Below, in pieces: positions 33,791-43,200 of a stretch of DNA of 64,000 nt. The first letter of the stretch is position 1. Each line of letters begins with the position of its first letter. The position numbers and the translations under genes are program-made. Under the pieces are notes generated by a model. The model searched no databases and was not told where the DNA came from. It saw only the letters and a list, made by a program, of their open reading frames with translations. The stretch spans positions 744,001 through 808,000 of the forward strand of contig CP046106.1 of assembly GCA_013343275.1 (NCBI GenBank). The letters are read 5' to 3'. This DNA comes from Candidatus Nanohaloarchaea archaeon (lineage in GTDB: Archaea; Nanohalarchaeota; Nanosalinia; Nanosalinales; Nanosalinaceae).

Positions 33791-34540
33791 ATGAGTTCTG
33801 ATGTTTTCAAACCTGTAAACGAGATGCTCTCGGGGGAGAGGGAACTACGTGAATGGGCCGATGAGAACGGCCAGAGAGTAGGAGCCAACGCTGACGAAAT
33901 GTCTGTCGGCGAGATCGATGGTGAGAGATACTTTGTCAAACAGGACCTGCCTGAGGCCGAGAAAGCGGCACACCTTGCTGCAGCGCCACTGATGGAGCAA
34001 CTGGATAGAGCACCGGAGATACTTTACGATACTGAAACAGAAGAGGTAGCAATATCTGAGCTCGGTGAGAATGCCAGGCCTCCTAACTCTGCACTTTTAT
34101 CGGATGAACTTTACAGTCCTGTAGCATCTGTAGATGAAGAATCCTTCTATGAAGTCGCGGCCCAGAGATGGATGCTCGGCGACTCAAACGTATACGACAA
34201 CATGCTGGTTGAATCAGTAAGTCCACGAAGCCTGATGCCTGGAGAAGAAAGAGAAGTATACCTACATGACTTCGACCACGCCGGTAAACACAGCAGTAGA
34301 GGCCGTATAAGAGGATTTAGAGAGGCCTTCGAATATGTGGCAGAAAAACTCGATATAGATTACAGCCACCGCAGACTCAAGAAAGAGATAGGAGAGCTAG
34401 GAGATCAGCTGAATGCTGAGGCCTACGAGCAGAGAGTAGATGAGATGGAGGAAGGCCTGAGAGATGATCTCTACGGTAGAGTCCAGGAGCACAGCCAGAA
34501 AATCGCTGATAATATTCGACGTGCCGAAGAGGTGTTCTAG
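33791..34540 (+). CDS. Kinase-like protein (APH/HipA-like fold)
   Basis: The 249-residue protein shows kinase-like landmarks in order: a lysine strand ERYFVKQDL, helix EAEKAAHLAAAPLMEQL, strand EEVAISEL, the catalytic-loop-like WMLGDSNVYDNMLVE and the metal-site-like EVYLHDFDHAG. The order and spacing fit aminoglycoside phosphotransferase/HipA-type kinases, with GDSN and DFD replacing HxD...N and DFG/DxD. The last 80 residues are a helical acidic extension. The substrate is unknown. The next gene starts immediately after the stop. Confidence 0.62.
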   Translation: MSSDVFKPVNEMLSGERELREWADENGQRVGANADEMSVGEIDGERYFVKQDLPEAEKAAHLAAAPLMEQLDRAPEILYDTETEEVAISELGENARPPNSALLSDELYSPVASVDEESFYEVAAQRWMLGDSNVYDNMLVESVSPRSLMPGEEREVYLHDFDHAGKHSSRGRIRGFREAFEYVAEKLDIDYSHRRLKKEIGELGDQLNAEAYEQRVDEMEEGLRDDLYGRVQEHSQKIADNIRRAEEVF

Positions 34541-34948
34541 ATGGTAGGAACGCCTCAAAGCAAGAAGACACGATTCGGAAAAGTACCGGATTTCTACAAG
34601 GCCAGCAATGAACTGGATGAAGAGGAGGTCGGAGAACTGGTCGAGGATATCGCTGACTATGAAAACGGTGTTTATAGTGGTGCACAGGAAGTAGCACGAG
34701 CGTTCCACGAAGACGATGCGGAGAGATACAACCGTAATCAGATGCTCGTACGTGAAACAGCTAAACAGCAAGTCGATAAACACAGCCAGCCTGACTGGGC
34801 CTGGAGCCTGCTCTCCGTTTACTCTGAGGACATGGGCACCAAACTACTTGACGTCCCGAGCGACGGCTCGAGCAAAGGCCTTCTGGTAGATGAAGAATTT
34901 GAAACAGCATTTCTGTACCCTAAAAAGGCAGACGGGATATCTGCGTAG
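34541..34948 (+). CDS. Hypothetical protein, 5' part of a gene interrupted by a frame change
   Basis: The 135-residue product is helical and acidic (LDEEEVGELVEDIADYENGVYSG...) and stops at TAG 34946. The -1 frame has no stop from 34924 and reads on in good coding style (VDHVRRWYDNGVNAQDIGYE...) into the following ORF. The intact protein would have roughly 310 residues. Sequencing error, recent mutation or programmed shift are all possible. Confidence 0.55.
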   Translation: MVGTPQSKKTRFGKVPDFYKASNELDEEEVGELVEDIADYENGVYSGAQEVARAFHEDDAERYNRNQMLVRETAKQQVDKHSQPDWAWSLLSVYSEDMGTKLLDVPSDGSSKGLLVDEEFETAFLYPKKADGISA

Positions 34949-35022
34949 ATCATGTTCGCAGATGGTATGACAACGGTGTAAATGCACAGGATATAGGTTA
35001 TGAACTGCCTGCAGAGGACCTG

Positions 35023-35484
35023 GTGAGGACAGCACTCGATATAGGAGAAGAAACCGGAGTTCCTGTCCTGGCAATGGATTACAACGCGGATATGGTTATC
35101 GACTCCAAAATAAGCGATTTCATCGAGGAGAATACTGGCCTAGAGCTACAGGACAGGGACAACTGGGTTAAGGACCAGCAACCTTCTAGAAGAGAGTACC
35201 TTGAATCTAAAGAGGTTGAAAACGTAGATGACTGGGTTACAGGCCTCGAATTCCTGATAGACAACGATTACCTGGAGAACTGGGGTGCTGTCGAGTACAG
35301 GAAAGGCAGAGACAATACCGCTATAGATCCTGAAACCGGAGAACGTATAATAGTGGATCTCGGCGAGTACAGGGTTAAAGATGATGAAGACAGCGATGAT
35401 TTCGATCCGGATCCAAATATGTCTTCAAGCTCAATGTCACAGGAACTAACACCTTCAAGGAGCGATTCTCCAGAAGGCTACTAG
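35023..35484 (+). CDS. Hypothetical protein, 3' part of the frame-changed gene
   Basis: From GTG 35023 the product has 153 residues, but coding character extends upstream to about 34945 in this frame, so it is probably the continuation of 34541-34948. ENWGAVEYRKGRDNTAIDPETGERIIVDLGEYRV resembles the catalytic-loop/DFG region of kinase-like proteins (N, then VDLG). The acidic Ser-rich tail (MSSSSMSQELTPSRSDSPEGY) is probably disordered. Confidence 0.5.
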   Translation: MRTALDIGEETGVPVLAMDYNADMVIDSKISDFIEENTGLELQDRDNWVKDQQPSRREYLESKEVENVDDWVTGLEFLIDNDYLENWGAVEYRKGRDNTAIDPETGERIIVDLGEYRVKDDEDSDDFDPDPNMSSSSMSQELTPSRSDSPEGY

Positions 35485-35485
35485 C

Positions 35486-36679
35486 TTACTCCCAGAAACT
35501 TTTCTCCAGCAAGGCCGCTCTATCCTCAAACTCTTCCTTGTCGTGGATAAGTTCCTTGATCTTCTCCTGGCCTTTCGTATAGCCTATCATAACGGCGCCA
35601 ACCAGGCGATCGCCATCGAAGAACAGTCTGCGGTACTCGTCCTCAGAGTACTTCTTCGAAAGGCCTTCACCACTCCAGTCGCCGATCGCAAGGAACTGGA
35701 CATTGAAATGGCCTACACCATAAGTATTCACGTAATCAAACTCTTCATTCTGGCCGAGCATATTCTTCCCTGCTGTTTTTCCCATGGCCTCGCTGTGATC
35801 CCAGGAACCTTTCACAGTCCGCTCCTCGAAGATCGGAGAATAATACTCGACCATGTTTCCTGCCGCATAGATATCATCGTCCGAAGTCTGAAGGTATTCA
35901 TCTGCCTTGATAAGGCCTCTATCAGTCTTCTCCACGTCTACAAGATCAGAGTTAGGAGTCTGACCGATCGCAACTGCCACGTTATCGCAATTGAAGGATT
36001 CTCCTGATTTAGTGACTGCGGCAGTAATTCTGCCGTCTTCAGCCTCTAGATCAGCTACTTCTGTATCTGTAACAATATTAATTCCAAGATCTTCCAACTT
36101 CTCGTGGATAATCTCCGCACCTTCCTGATCGAGGCCTCTGTGCCACCAGCATTCGTCCTTAATCAGGTAATGAGTATCTGCACCGTTCTCGGCAAAAGCA
36201 ACGGCCAGATCAATACCAAGCAAACCGCCACCTATCACAACGGCCTCTTCAGAGCCCTCAGCAGCATTCTTGATGCTCTCAGCGTCATGCATAGTCCACA
36301 TGTAATGCACGTTATCGTAGCCTTCATCAGCAGGAAGTTTCCGCGGTGAACCCCCGGTAGCAACCAAAAGCTTCTCATATGAAAACTCTTCGCCACCTTC
36401 CACCTTCACAACTTTCTCATCCCTGTCAACAGAGGAGGCCCGAGTCTCCAGATGCAGCTCTATATCCCGATCCTCGTACCAGTCCTCGTCATGCACCTGG
36501 GTGTACTGCTTCGGCAAAGTACCTTTCATGAAGTTCTTCAACATAATCCTGTTATACAGGGCCTCATCCTCATCAGTCAGAACTGTAATAGAGGCCTCTT
36601 CGTCTTCGTTTCTAATTGTTTCAGCGGCTGTAGCACCTGCGTTACCGTCTCCGATTATCAGGAATTTCGACTGTTTCAT
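35486..36679 (-). CDS. FAD/NAD(P)-dependent oxidoreductase (NirB/rubredoxin-reductase-like)
   Basis: The 397-residue protein has two nucleotide-binding folds: FLIIGDGNAGATAAETIR near the N-terminus (FAD) and AVVIGGGLLGIDLAVAFAENG near residue 145 (NAD(P)H), then the GQTPNSDLV and IYAAGNMVEY flavoprotein motif. The family transfers electrons from NAD(P)H to a small partner or substrate such as rubredoxin or nitrite. No redox-active CxxC is seen. I choose ATG 36679, 21 bases after TTTAAAG on this strand; the longer TTG start would sit on that box. Confidence 0.88.
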   Translation of the reverse strand: MKQSKFLIIGDGNAGATAAETIRNEDEEASITVLTDEDEALYNRIMLKNFMKGTLPKQYTQVHDEDWYEDRDIELHLETRASSVDRDEKVVKVEGGEEFSYEKLLVATGGSPRKLPADEGYDNVHYMWTMHDAESIKNAAEGSEEAVVIGGGLLGIDLAVAFAENGADTHYLIKDECWWHRGLDQEGAEIIHEKLEDLGINIVTDTEVADLEAEDGRITAAVTKSGESFNCDNVAVAIGQTPNSDLVDVEKTDRGLIKADEYLQTSDDDIYAAGNMVEYYSPIFEERTVKGSWDHSEAMGKTAGKNMLGQNEEFDYVNTYGVGHFNVQFLAIGDWSGEGLSKKYSEDEYRRLFFDGDRLVGAVMIGYTKGQEKIKELIHDKEEFEDRAALLEKSFWE

Positions 36680-36731
36680 ACATGAAAAATCCTGCTTCAA
36701 ACTTTAAACCTGCTTCCAAAAATACTTCTCC

Positions 36732-37478
36732 ATGAACCTGCTGCTGCCGGCCACGATACTCCTTCTCGGAGGCCTGGTAAAAGGCCTCAACGGCTTCGGC
36801 TACGCAGTAGTATCCACAACACTCCTCACCACAGTAATGCCCGCACAGCAAGCCGTAGCAACTATGATAATACCATTGATACTGGCCAACATACAGCTGC
36901 TATCACAGGCAACAGTACAGGAGATAAAGGCCTGCATACAGAGATTCGCTCCCTACCTGATCACATCGATAGCAGGAGTACTGGCAGGAACACTGCTAAT
37001 AGACACGATACCGCAGAAACTGCTCGCAAAGACAATAGGCCTCCTGACACTCCTCTTCGTAGCCTCCAAGATAGATCCCATATCAGATCTTTTTCACACA
37101 GGCCTCGAATTCTGCGCGGAAAACCCCAAGATAGAGCCGCTGCTAGGCCTCTTATCTGGAACAGTATTTGGCACATCAAACATAGGCGTACCCTTCATCG
37201 CATACTTCCAGCAAATAGGCCTAGAAAAGAAAAAGTTCGCAACAATGATCGCACTCACAGTACTACTCACCTCAGCAATCAGAATACCTCTCTCCGCATA
37301 CCTAGGAATGTACTCAGGCCCACAGAACATAATAATCTCGGCCCTACTAGCAATACCAGGACTAGCAGGAGTATACACCGGAGAAAAACTCTCAGAGAAA
37401 CTACCGGACAGACACATCTACAGGGCCTCACTGCTGCTTATGACAGTCATAGGGTTCAAACTTCTCGGGACCTTTTAG
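36732..37478 (+). CDS. TauE/SafE family transporter
   Basis: The 248-residue protein has about eight membrane segments and the TauE pattern LLGGLVKGLNGFGYAVVSTTLL in the first half, repeated in modified form as SGTVFGTSNIGVPFIAYF in the second. The family exports sulfite, sulfoacetate or similar anions. It is divergent from the oxidoreductase. With the PAPS-reductase-like gene far away, a sulfur link is not supported by position. Confidence 0.88.
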   Translation: MNLLLPATILLLGGLVKGLNGFGYAVVSTTLLTTVMPAQQAVATMIIPLILANIQLLSQATVQEIKACIQRFAPYLITSIAGVLAGTLLIDTIPQKLLAKTIGLLTLLFVASKIDPISDLFHTGLEFCAENPKIEPLLGLLSGTVFGTSNIGVPFIAYFQQIGLEKKKFATMIALTVLLTSAIRIPLSAYLGMYSGPQNIIISALLAIPGLAGVYTGEKLSEKLPDRHIYRASLLLMTVIGFKLLGTF

Positions 37479-37554
37479 TGTGGACTGCATCCGGCTGAAA
37501 ATCTCGCTACATAAGGTGTTAAAAAATTCACTGTCTACTTAGTTTCTACGTTCC

Positions 37555-37603
37555 TACCAACACATGTTGGTAAATCAAGGGTACGAAGATCGGTTTGATC
37601 TTC
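37555..37603 (+). promoter_or_regulatory. Two inverted repeats upstream of tRNA-Asp
   Basis: The 147-base gap between the TauE gene and tRNA-Asp contains no clear ORF. It holds TACCAACA-CA-TGTTGGTA (37555-37572), an operator-like palindrome with a two-base centre, and GAAGATC/GATCTTC with a five-base loop (37585-37603), a good RNA hairpin. A TATA-like TTAAAAAATT lies near 37518. They may form a pre-tRNA leader or separate regulatory sites. Confidence 0.5.
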
Positions 37604-37625
37604 TGACCTCGGCAAGTACATATTT

Positions 37626-37700
37626 GCGGAGCTGGTGTAGTCTGGCCCATCATTTCACCCTGTCACGGTGAAGACGCGGGTTCAAATCCCGCGCTCCGCG
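37626..37700 (+). tRNA. tRNA-Asp (GTC)
   Basis: Acceptor GCGGAGC pairs with GCTCCGC, the anticodon stem TCACC/GGTGA holds loop CTGTCAC (anticodon GTC), and the T arm GCGGG/CCCGC encloses TTCAAAT. Discriminator is G, CCA is not encoded and no intron is present. Confidence 0.96.
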
Positions 37701-37721
37701 CTCTAACGTTTTCTAAAAGCT

Positions 37722-38006
37722 TTAAATATTATAAAATGCTTTTATACTCTTTTTTTTTGGCCTTGGTCTAATTTTGTTTGATGGATAGAAATTGCCATCG
37801 CCGGCGAATATTCTGCATAGCTCGCCTATTACTTCTTCATCTTTGGGGATCTGAAGGGAGTTTTCTTTCTGCTTCTGACCGGCCTCTTTCCTGAAGTGGT
37901 AGTAGACAGTCGACTTTGGAAGGTCTAGTCTTTCCTTTATAGAGTTGACAGAATCTCCTTGTACAGCAAGAGATTTTATCTCATTAATCTGGCTCTCTGA
38001 GGCCAT
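37722..38006 (-). pseudogene. Truncated HTH / LAGLIDADG-type endonuclease remnant
   Basis: The 94-residue product begins with a helix-turn-helix (QINEIKSLAVQGDSVNSIKERLDLPKSTVYYHF) and ends soon after GELCRIFAGDGNFYPSNK, which looks like the start of a LAGLIDADG homing-endonuclease domain (family pattern FxGxFxGDGxFY). The rest of that domain is missing: after a nine-A run the frame stops 22 bases from tRNA-Asp. I read it as a decayed selfish element near a tRNA; a short functional HTH protein is the alternative. Confidence 0.55.
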
Positions 38007-38093
38007 TAAAACTGTTATTGTCTTCTACAGGTTTAATGTTGGCGACTGCACAGGACCACGCAAAGTAATTAAAACAAGCATGAATCAACCAAT

Positions 38094-40199
38094 ATGTATA
38101 TGATCGTAGGCGGTTACCAGATCAGCAATATTCTAATCGCGGCCCTTCTTGTATCTTCAGTAGCAGGACTAGGAGTATCGACAGATTCCTTCTCAGGTAT
38201 AACTGATTCAATGTCCAATATACTGCCCACAGGCTCTGTGGATTCTGGCAACCAGACAGATCAGAACAATACCAACAGCCAGGGAGATTCAGATCAAAAT
38301 ACGGGAGGCCAGGACTCTGATCAAAACAACCAAGGTTCGGGAGATGGTTCTTCTGGAGATAATACTGATACAGGCCAAAATACTGGATCAGATAATGATA
38401 CTGGAACCGGAACTCCTACTGACGGCAATAATACGCAGGATGTAGTTAACGAGACAGAACAAACTGTAAACGAGACAACAGGAAACCAGACAGATGGGAC
38501 TGTAACCAATGAGACAGAACAAACTACGGGGGATAATCAGACAACTACTGATGGAAACGAGACCAACACGGATACTTCTGATCATATTAGCTTCTTCGAG
38601 CCGTCAGAAGGCTACGAACTAAATACTTCATCTCTTCCTGCATCTTTCTCCTTGCTAGCTTCTATTAGCGCCTCCAATGCCAGTTACGAAGTTAGAATGG
38701 AGGGTTCCATCCGTTTATCAGGGCAATTAGATGGTGATAAAACGCTGGATAAAAGCTTGCAGGTAGACTCTGAAGGACAGCACACCTTAGATATAATTTT
38801 GTTCAAAGATGGAAGTCAGCTAGCGAAGGAATCTCGAACGTTTACCGTAAACCTTGATGGCAGCTCAACAACCACAACAGGGTTCTACATTCCTGGCAAT
38901 CTAACGGCTGAAGAATATTCTACTCTAACCTTATACGATGAAAACGGAAATACTGTAAGCGGCAAGACAATATATCTTGACGGCAGCAGCATAGGAGAAA
39001 CAGACCAATACGGCCAACTAGAGTTCCTAGTACCTAACAAGCAAGAAATAACACTATCTACAGATTCGAGACAGAAAACATATCAGGTACATAACTACAC
39101 TGATTCAAGTATTGATCTGTCTCTTAGTTTCGCTAAAAAAGTATATCAGGGCAGAACTAACACTCTTACAGTAACAAATAATGGAGCGGCTGTTGAGAGC
39201 GCAGAAGTATACGCTAATGGTGTTCCAAAAGGTTCTACGAACTCTAGTGGTCAAGTCAAGTTCACTATACCAGAAGAAAGCTCGATTACAATTAAAGTAA
39301 ATAAGAATGGATCTTCTGATGATGAGACATTTACAGCAGAAGTACCTCCTATAGATGTGACGTTCTTGAACCCTGATAAAGGAGAGAGTATAGAGGACTA
39401 CAAACTGGAGTTCGACTTCAATGTCGAGCTTACTGAGTCAGGAACTGTAACTTTATCTGTAGAAGGATCACAAGTTCTCCAAAAGAGCTTAGGCGCTGGT
39501 AAGACTAAAATAACAAAAAAGATGGAATTTGTAAATTCTGGGACAAGACAGTACACTGTAACAGTAGACACATCATCCGAAACAAGAACTCATTCGAGAG
39601 AATTCACTACAACGCAAGACATGCCGCCTATAGATATCAATATTACTTCTCCAAATTCAGGTGAATCTATCAGCAACTACAAAACGACTGTTGATTACAG
39701 TATAAGATCTCCAGAAAGCTTCGACTACAAAGTGACTGTAGATGGAAGAGAACTAGTTGATCTAGGTTATCCGGATGGCCAGCTTTCCAAGACAACGCAG
39801 GCTAACTGTCTAGATTCAGGATCACACACTTTGACTGTAGAGGCGACAGGAGATCAGAGAGGAACTACCTACTCCGAATCCGTACAGTTTGACACTACTG
39901 AATCACACCCAATAGCTGACATGGTTATAAGTGGTCCTTCAGAAGGAGAAACGGTCAGTTCGCCGTTCTCGGTTAACTACACTGTCTTCACTTGCACAAG
40001 CATGAGTTTCGAATCAAGAATAGAACAAAGCGGCAGCACAGTCAAGACAGTACAGGGAGGAGGACAAACCCTAGGCGCTTACTCCTACATCAGATCCCCG
40101 ACAACAGAGTACGACCTTAGCTCAGGAAGCTACAGTCTGGTGCTCGAAGCCAATGCTGGAAGCACACTGACAAAATCAAACTCATTCGAGGTGAATTAG
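38094..40199 (+). CDS. Membrane-anchored surface protein with Ig-like domains (unit 1)
   Basis: The 701-residue protein has one N-terminal membrane segment (ISNILIAALLVSSVAGLGV, about residues 10-30), a disordered Asn/Gln/Asp/Thr/Gly linker (about 40-160) full of N-x-T sequons, and four or five beta-sandwich domains from about 165 to the end, with carboxypeptidase-regulatory-like repeats such as NGVPKGSTNSSGQVKFTIPE and the DMPPIDINITSPNSGESI boundary. The outside is probably N-glycosylated by AglB. TAATTAAAAC about 26 bases upstream of ATG 38094 suggests a leaderless start. The secreted partner starts six bases downstream. Probably a cell-surface stalk or adhesin anchor. Confidence 0.8.
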   Translation: MYMIVGGYQISNILIAALLVSSVAGLGVSTDSFSGITDSMSNILPTGSVDSGNQTDQNNTNSQGDSDQNTGGQDSDQNNQGSGDGSSGDNTDTGQNTGSDNDTGTGTPTDGNNTQDVVNETEQTVNETTGNQTDGTVTNETEQTTGDNQTTTDGNETNTDTSDHISFFEPSEGYELNTSSLPASFSLLASISASNASYEVRMEGSIRLSGQLDGDKTLDKSLQVDSEGQHTLDIILFKDGSQLAKESRTFTVNLDGSSTTTTGFYIPGNLTAEEYSTLTLYDENGNTVSGKTIYLDGSSIGETDQYGQLEFLVPNKQEITLSTDSRQKTYQVHNYTDSSIDLSLSFAKKVYQGRTNTLTVTNNGAAVESAEVYANGVPKGSTNSSGQVKFTIPEESSITIKVNKNGSSDDETFTAEVPPIDVTFLNPDKGESIEDYKLEFDFNVELTESGTVTLSVEGSQVLQKSLGAGKTKITKKMEFVNSGTRQYTVTVDTSSETRTHSREFTTTQDMPPIDINITSPNSGESISNYKTTVDYSIRSPESFDYKVTVDGRELVDLGYPDGQLSKTTQANCLDSGSHTLTVEATGDQRGTTYSESVQFDTTESHPIADMVISGPSEGETVSSPFSVNYTVFTCTSMSFESRIEQSGSTVKTVQGGGQTLGAYSYIRSPTTEYDLSSGSYSLVLEANAGSTLTKSNSFEVN

Positions 40200-40205
40200 T
40201 TTCCG

Positions 40206-43200
40206 ATGAGCAGTATCAGAAAGTTAAGTATTTTTCTTATTCTTCTGCTTGTTTCTTCATCTCTTGCTTCATCGGCTTTAATTGATAGGGATTCTTGGGA
40301 GTGTACTAATGAGGGCTGGAGCTTCTCTGAGAACACTGGAGACTCTGGAGACTGGGGCTGGAACTCTTGTTCCACTAACTATGTGACCTACGGTAGCTAC
40401 TCTGCTAGAATGGGGTCGATGGTAGGAAGCGGTAGTACTTATGGAGATAGCGTGGCTTCGGGGACATGGGGCCAGATATACAAGACTTTCGACCTCACAA
40501 ATGTTAACCAGATTACTTTCGATATCAGGACTCGATGGAACAGCAGAGCGACTGTAGATGTTATAGTAGGAGGTAACACTCTTTGGAGTAAAGGCGGATG
40601 CGGATATACTTGTACCTATACAGACCAAACTATAGATGTTTCAGGATATTCTGGCAATACACAAATTAAGATAAGACAAACTTCTACTACGTCCAACTAT
40701 GATTACTGGTATGCTGTGGATAACTGGAGAGTACAAGGTAATACTAACTCAGCCCCTTATGCTCCTTCCAGCCCTAACCCAAATAATGGTGCCTCGGATG
40801 TCTCCACTTCTCCCTCCATCTCCGCTTACTATAATGACCCGGATGGAGACTCAGGTACTCTTTACTACTATACTGGGGGAGGCAGTTTTATTGATTCGTG
40901 CGGAGTTTCAGACGGATCTCGCTGTAGTGTAACATATAGTGGAGCAAGTAGTTCTGGTACTACTTATGACTGGTATGCTGTAGCTGATGATGGTTCAGCC
41001 AGTACATCATCTAGCACTTGGAGCTTCACGACCAACTATGCGCCTAGCGCGCCATCGAACCCTTCTCCTAACAACGGGCAGGATACGGTTTCTACTAGCC
41101 CTACTCTTAGTGTAGATGTTAGTGATCCAGATGGAGATAGTATGGATGTAAGGTTCTATGACGGTAATGGGGACTTGATTGGTACTGATACAAGCGTAGG
41201 TAGCGGGTATACTGCATCTGTTACTTGGAGCGGTCTTAGTACGGGTACTACTTATGACTGGTATGCTGTGGCTGATGATGGTCCAGAAACTACTTCATCT
41301 AGTACTTGGAGTTTTACTACAGTCCATAAGCCAAATCAACCGTTTAATCCAGCGCCGTTTGATGGGGAGAATGATGTTTCAACGTCTCATAATCTTTATG
41401 TTGATGTTAGTCATCCTGATGGCCTGAGTATGGATGTAGATTTCTATATAGATGATGGTGGTGGTTTCACATATGTTGGAACAGATACAGGTGTTTCTGA
41501 CGGTGGTAGGGCTTCGATTAACCCTTCGTTAAGTACGGGAGGTGGTTATAATTGGTATGCTGTTGCGAAAGCTCAGGGTCATTCGCGCCAAAGCCCTACA
41601 TGGGGTTTCTCCACAAATGATATTCCTTCAGTAGATAGTGTCTCAAAGACAGATTCATCAAATAACCATGCTTTTAGCAGTGTTACAGCTATGGTCAGAG
41701 ACTCTGATGGACAGGGGGATATCTCTTCTGCAACTTTAACTGTTGATGATGCTGATGGTAATACACAGAGCTATTCAGGAACTATTGATACTTCTGCAGG
41801 AGGATCTAATGAGGCGCGAGTGAGCTTCGGATCTGTTAGCTACTCTGATAATGCTGGGTGGGGAGGAAATGAACAGGTACAGCTAGATGTACAGGTAACA
41901 GATACTCATAGTAGAACGGCAACAGGTTCATCCTTAGCTCGATTCCCTAACCATGCACCTACTATTTCATCTGGCTACAGTTATAGTGATGATGCCCAGA
42001 ACCATGCTTTTACTTTGAGTATTGATGCGCAGGATGTGGATGCAGGAGGTAGCGAAATCACAAGTTGCACTGTATCTCATAATGATGGTGACGGTAATTC
42101 GTACACGAGTAGTGGAAGTCTTGTACAGGCCGAAACTGCCACATGCAGCTTCACCATTTCAGCCAGTTCCTTCACAGGCTATACCAAAGGAGAAGTCATT
42201 AATCATCAGGTAACTTTCACTGATAGGCACGGCGCAACAGTAATCTCGTCTTCAGGACAGCATAGAATCCCTAACAGCGCTCCTACAGCTACTAATCTCC
42301 AGCCTTCTGGTAGTGAAGTGCAGTATGGCCCTACTTTGAATGCTACCTATAATGATGCTGATGGAGATGTAGGTAATCTGACGTTCTACAATACTAGCAG
42401 TGGCAATGTTATTGGCAAGGTTACAGGTCTCTCTCCGGGACAGCAGGGTAGTATGCAGTGGAGTAGTGCAGATACTCCTGGTACAACTTACAACTTCACT
42501 GTAAAAGCGTTCGATGGGGTAAATGCCACGAATACTACTGAGAACTTCACAACTATCTATGAACCGAAGGAGCCTTATGATCCGTGGCCGACGAACCAGT
42601 CGACGGTAGATACTACGACTAGAACGGATGATGAGATAGCTGCAAGTGTTAAGGTTGTACATCCTGATGGACGTGATATGCATGTTCAGTTTGTGAATGC
42701 GTCTAATGATCAGATTATGGAAATTGATTATGGTGTTGCATCAGGTACTAGGGCCAAGATCACCAACATCGGTAACAAGCTACGTGACAAGACAAACACT
42801 ACCTACAACTGGTATGCTGTATCAAAAGATACGGGAACTGGTGAAAAGACTCGTAGCAGCCTCTTCACGTTTGATACTGTCGAAGTCGGTGATGTTATGT
42901 TTGATGTGATGCAGGGCCGTAATGAGAACATGGATATTACCGGTAACTCTGACAATGGTTACCGGAAGATCAAGTTCGAGATCACTTCAACACAGATGGA
43001 TCCTATTCCAAAAGTTACAGTCAATGAGACCTCTACAGGTGATCTGATTAAGTCGTGGACGGATGTTGCTAACAACTCTGTCTTGACTGTTGACCTGGTG
43101 CAGGATGGGGGCCAGGAATGGAACCTGAATACTGACAGTCAGTATCAGTGGTTTGTTGAGGCTAGTGAGGGGCCTAACATCCTTGGTCAGAGCTTGAATT

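Noticed and set aside
34919-34930. Classical slippery heptamer for programmed -1 frameshifting
   Set aside because: The run is T AAA AAG, not X XXY YYZ; re-pairing in the P site would be poor and no clear downstream structure was identified.
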